This document shows, one piece after another, positions 59,921 to 64,000 of a DNA stretch of 64,000 bases (the stretch's first letter is position 1; each line of letters starts with the position of its first letter). This DNA is from Coffea arabica (lineage: Eukaryota; Streptophyta; Magnoliopsida; Gentianales; Rubiaceae), in assembly GCF_036785885.1 (NCBI RefSeq), contig NC_092323.1, positions 18,608,501 to 18,672,500 on the forward strand. Direction: 5' to 3'. The notes under the pieces are model-generated. The model saw only the letters and a program-made list of their open reading frames with translations, did no database searches and was not told where the DNA came from. The position numbers and the translations under genes are program-made.

Positions 59921-61949
59921 CTCATGGAAAATACTATCATTCCGTTATCAAACAGTGAGCCAAATCTATTAAATTGGACAGCAATTGTCCAAGTTATTGA
60001 AGTAACGCATGTCATACATATTGGTGGACCTCAAACAAGATATCAATAATATGCACTTGCTAATGCATAGGTGTCAAATTTTTACTCTTTTAGATTATTC
60101 TTTTGTTATTCATTTATCTTTTAACAACAACTAACAATGCTAAAATACAGGGACTTAAGGTCAATATGCATGTACCTGTAGACTATCTTCAAAAATTTGC
60201 CAGACTGCTTTTACCTTTTAAAACATACTACATATCTAATGCAATTGTGTGTGCATCCCTTGCCGATATCACTGTTGGAGAATACCCATACTATTGGGTT
60301 GCCACAAACAAAGCACACGTTCAATAGATACAAGAATTGCAACGTCCTTCTCTTCCATTTTTTTTCCAGTTGCACCCCTTTACTATGTTGAACGCAATTA
60401 CTGATACAAATCATTTGATAAGTATATAGACCAGTGCACTTTTGTTTATTTGCTGTTTTACGACATCAAAAAAAACTTGTTCCCATTTCTTTATGTATAA
60501 CTGCATTAGATATCATGGGAAGAGTGCTAAATGTTCTGCCTATAAAAGAAAGAAGTGTTCGAACAAGACGGACCATTAGTAGAGACTATGTAATTGCTGA
60601 TCAAAGGTTATCATCCAATTTTTATTATTTACATTTTGTAATGCCTTTAAACAATAATATAAAGTAACAAATATAATTTTCTTTCTTAATTCTTCTATAG
60701 TATGCGGCCATTACTTCTCACTCTTTCAAATCAAATTGACGATGCCCATGGACCTATTATTGCTGCCAAGCACGAACCATTTCCAATTCTTATTGCTATT
60801 AGAGTCAAAGTCACAAGAAAAAAAAAATGTAACCATACATATTTCTCTTTTTCACAAATATTTTTACCGTTTTTCAAATTTGTGCATCGTAAATTTCACA
60901 CAACAATTTTTTCGCATAACACCAGATCTTAGCTTCTCAACTCAACCATCATCTGTAATCCTCATAAATCCAAATGTTCAAGAAGCAGTGGATCTGCGTA
61001 ATTGGTACAAATTTTAATTGTCTATTATCTACTTTTATTATTGAAATTCCTAACTAATTTTTCTATATATGTATTAGGTTTTATGCTAATTCTGACCAAT
61101 CAACACAACTGATCAATAACATAAGTTATACTAATCCCAATATCTTTCTTCCGCCTGTCAATGATAATCAAATAATGGGCATTGCTACTGCAAGACAAAT
61201 TGTAAGACTCCGTACTCCTTTTTTATTCAATGCTATTATCTCTAAATTTATTTTAAGAATAATTATATTTTTCGTCATTCCTATATTTGCTTAATAGGAA
61301 GCTGTCACAGTATGGATTAGAGGTTCTGTTGAGATAAACTATAGGGATAATAGAATGTACCGTATGACATGTCCTAATTGTGAAGAGCCATATTACTCTA
61401 CCTATATAATGCGAACGTTCTGTCAGCACACTATTCAACTATTGCCCAGGTTCTTTATAGTTTCTTGCATTATTCATAAATGTACAATTCATTTTGCAAA
61501 CAATTTCATCTTTCTCTAAATATTATCACTTTTTTTCTTTACAGAGCATGTATTTGAATTTTACTTACTGATCGAACTGGTTCAATATATGCAACCGCCA
61601 TGGATATTGAAGCTGAAAAATTGCTTGGATATTCAACAAGTGAAATTTATCATGCAAACCAACAAGTAATTATTCATTTCCTTTGTTTCCACAAATATTT
61701 ACCTCTTCTTTTTCATTCTAAGGACTACCATTATTGATTCTTCTTTCACTATCAAACAGAATCTTGATAACTGTTAGCCTTGTTGCACCAAAATTACATG
61801 GAAGAACGCTTATTTGTTGCATTAAACCTTCTCTTCCAACATTCAGGTTGTCTCAAGCAACTGCCTTCAACATTATAACTTCATACTTTTTGGATGATTT
61901 TCTAGGCATTGATCAGCTCAACTTCAACAACATAAACATTCAAGATTAA
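59921..61949 (+). pseudogene. RPA70-like single-strand-binding protein gene of the Helitron
   Basis: Plant Helitrons often carry an RPA1-like gene after RepHel. Blocks matching the plant RPA70/OB-fold family appear in order with short introns: NLLNWTAIVQVIEVTH (about 59,960); a second block with FKTYYISNAIV and YYWVATNKAHV (60,150-60,327); DIMGRVLNVLPIKERSVRTR (about 60,510); MRPLLLTLSNQIDD and FPILIAIRVKV (60,702-60,820); LSFSTQPSSVILINPN and AVDLRNWY (60,930-61,010); VTVWIRGSVEINY and MTCPNCEEPYYS ... TFCQHT (61,300-61,450), a zinc-finger-like site; LLTDRTGSIYATAMD (61,575-61,640); and a C-terminal block to 61,949. At least two in-frame stops (about 60,050 and 61,557) suggest decay, although exon borders were judged by eye. 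Confidence 0.75.
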
Positions 61950-62450
61950 AATTGAACTTGTTTGGTTTTCATATTTAGAATGCCTGTAGAACTAGAACTT
62001 CTTTCGGATGACTATTAAATATTTATAACAAAACTGTATTGTTCAAATAATTTTACTCTGTTTAGTATTTCACTAATTTTCATGCTTACCATGATTATTA
62101 ACTAACCATTAACTAGGCATATATACAATATATGTAATCACACCACGCACAGCATGAGAGAGACCACCTAGTACCATTCTAAGAGGCAAAAGTACAGCTT
62201 CCTTATAATTATACGAATCGAACTGCTTCTTGACCTAGAGATAGTGGCCTATGAGAAGGGGCAGAAATCGTAGACCAACACTAGGAGACAGTAAGGAATA
62301 ATTTGGCCAACTTGTGGCTTCATTTGAAACCCATCATCAGCGTTAATGCAAAAAAATTGTCCACAAAACCATAATCTTCGGAGATGCCCATAAGGACTGT
62401 TAAGAAATCGACTTAATTCCTTCAAGGCAAATTCTTGTGTTGAAGTAACT
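61950..62450. other. Probable Helitron 3' region, end not resolved
   Basis: Non-coding. A CTAG followed by T occurs at about 62,168-62,172 (GACCACCTAGTACC), but no convincing hairpin precedes it, so the 3' terminus is not called. Confidence 0.35.
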
Positions 62451-62463
62451 AGTTTACTAGTTT

Positions 62464-63072
62464 TTTTTTTTATAACAAAACATATTTCATTAACAGATTG
62501 TTGGAAATCGTCCAACACGATTGATATACATTATTACCCTAATGGCAGATAAAACATGCACTAAAATTATAGATATGCAATTTAACAGATACAAAATATC
62601 TGAGAAATTAAGAACAGATCTAAAAAGTACTATCAATTTTAAAAACATCTTCTCATAGAATAAATCGCTGCAACCCACTGTATGCGTGTTGTAATCGTTA
62701 GATCTACTAATCAACAGTTGTAAGCTCCAATAAAGATGATGAAATCTGCTAACATAGAACCAAATCTGAAATAAATTCATATCTGACAACTAGATCTGAA
62801 ATAAATTCAAATTTAAACAACAAAACAAGAAAAAATAATACAAAATCTCACTAGAAACTCCTAGGAGAACAAAATTCTAACTAAGAACCTTAGGAAAAAT
62901 AGAGATCTCCCACTGAAAAAATTTAGGGGAGACTTTATTAGAAAAATAACAAAAACGAAACCTATAGGAGGGAGACTAAAGAGACCATGGGGATCTCCCT
63001 CTCAAAGAGGAAGGGATTCAGAGAAAAGAAATAGTAGGGAGAAGTTGGAGAAGAGGAGCAATAGAGAGAAGT
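62464..63072 (-). mobile_element. Polyadenylated retroposon, probably non-autonomous LINE type
   Basis: The flanks carry the 13-bp duplication TAGTTTACTAGTT (62451-62463 and 63073-63085). The left end is a T-run, so the element lies on the minus strand with a poly(A) tail. It begins on that strand with a pyrimidine-rich leader (CTTCTCTCTATTGCTCC) and ends CAATCTGTTAATGAAATATG before the tail. No reverse transcriptase is encoded in the 609 bp. It could be a 5'/3'-UTR-only LINE derivative or a retrocopy of an unknown transcript. Confidence 0.75.
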
Positions 63073-63211
63073 TAGTTTACTAGTTGTTTTAGTTATTTGA
63101 AATAGTAGTTAAGAAATTTCTTATTTGTATGAATTTAGGAATTAGAATTTATTTCCTATTATGTATAAAATTAGAAATTAATAATTATTTTCTGTAATTA
63201 TTTGGGTAATG

Positions 63212-64000
63212 TGTGACGACCCAGCTTAGAGTTTAGCAGATCGCCTACTTGACTCTTGTCCGGAGTCATTCACGCACTTTAACTTGAAAGATAACATCAC
63301 ATTAACTAAAGTCATTAACAATCCGTCATACTTAAGTACAACCCAAAAGCAAAAGCAAAGATGTCTCGATTTAAACCATTTAGCATATATAAGTTCCCTT
63401 GAAGATACAAGTCAGGATAACCACAACATTCGAGCACAAAAAGAATCTCCCAAGAATAATTTCGGGTTTCGACTTAACTCTTGGCTATTTTCCACTCCTG
63501 TATTTCCTTCCTATAAGGAAAATAAACTAAAAGGTTGAACAAATCCCAATGAGGTTCCAAGTAACCCCAACCATCCAAAAGGATCATAGCAATCACAATT
63601 TAACATTAAGCATGTTATTTATCAATTATCATTCTTAGACAAGTAACTCGTTCAATATAAAAGGAAACGATGCTGATATAGACTGTAAGTGGCACCCGTT
63701 CGTTATCAGACATAAGACTTATTCCTGTTCAATGATTCAATGTTATTTTCCCAAGTAAATAGTACCCAACATTCTCATCCCAGTGTTCGGTGATCATCTC
63801 AGTAGGTCATACTCGAGTATACTAATAAACGGTATCCAAGGACAATTGACTTACTCAACCGAACCCAATGCTGGCCCGAATAGGCCGATCATCGATGGGG
63901 TTTGAGCCCAAAATGGTCATGCACAGTTAATAGTAGCAGTTAAACAATTAATATCTCCCAAGAGCCATTAGGTCAAGGGCGATAAAGTACACACTCGCCT
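63212..64000 (+). mobile_element. Start of a second TGTGACGACCC-family LTR, cut by the window
   Basis: It starts TGTGACGACCCAGC and follows the solo LTR at 54820 in order, with words such as TTAGCAGATCGCCT, GAGTCATTCACGCACTT and, at the window end, GTCAAGGGCGATAAAGTACA (compare the solo LTR near 56,010). Whether it is a solo LTR or the left LTR of a full element cannot be seen. Confidence 0.75.

Noticed and set aside
62140..62180. Helitron 3' end at GACCACCTAGT
   Set aside because: CTAG followed by T is present, but no stable hairpin is found just upstream.

Overview
This window is nuclear DNA from a flowering plant, most likely a woody or asterid-type eudicot; the species cannot be fixed from sequence alone. 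It is AT-rich, its genes have GT-AG introns, and transposable elements make up most of the length. Only two ordinary host genes are recognisable: SRP19, the 19-kDa subunit of the signal recognition particle (minus strand, 4648-8250 coding), and a chloroplast YlmG/YGGT-family protein (minus strand, 41907-44830).

The centrepiece is a Mutator-like element of about 26.9 kb (13200-40143). It has a perfect 9-bp target duplication (GCATTATCA), matching terminal inverted repeats that begin GGATACGGGGC, and a small hairpin inside each terminal repeat. It carries four apparently intact genes: a 14-exon plant-mobile-domain/Ulp1-like gene (15640-22386), a small GRF-type zinc-finger membrane protein (28659-29066), an unknown 205-residue protein (32302-32919), and an intact FAR1-type MULE transposase on the opposite strand (36035-38218). 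In the Ulp1-like protein the catalytic His and Cys positions read Tyr and Ser. The element is itself riddled with later insertions: a related TIR element at an exon boundary (15962-16886), another TIR element (23328-28326) that holds a 4.35-kb solo LTR (23749-28100), and a third TIR element (34442-35590).

Left of the MULE are a short Helitron-like element that has captured a carboxylesterase fragment (1898-3000), a MITE (3414-3806), the SRP19 gene, a SINE (11672-11926) and a Mutator-type MITE (12555-13003). Right of it are a dimeric tRNA-derived SINE (41200-41482), the YlmG gene, a 128-bp tandem duplication, and a 4.7-kb hAT element (46678-51376). The hAT has perfect 8-bp target duplications and a transposase broken only by a frameshift in an A9 run.

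The right end (52.7-62 kb) is a decayed autonomous-type Helitron: a RepHel gene in pieces followed by an RPA70-like gene. A 414-bp hAT-type MITE and a 3.35-kb solo LTR have inserted within ten bases of each other in its Rep region, and removing both rejoins the reading frame exactly. A polyadenylated retroposon (62464-63072) and the start of a second LTR of the same family as the solo LTR (from 63212) close the window.
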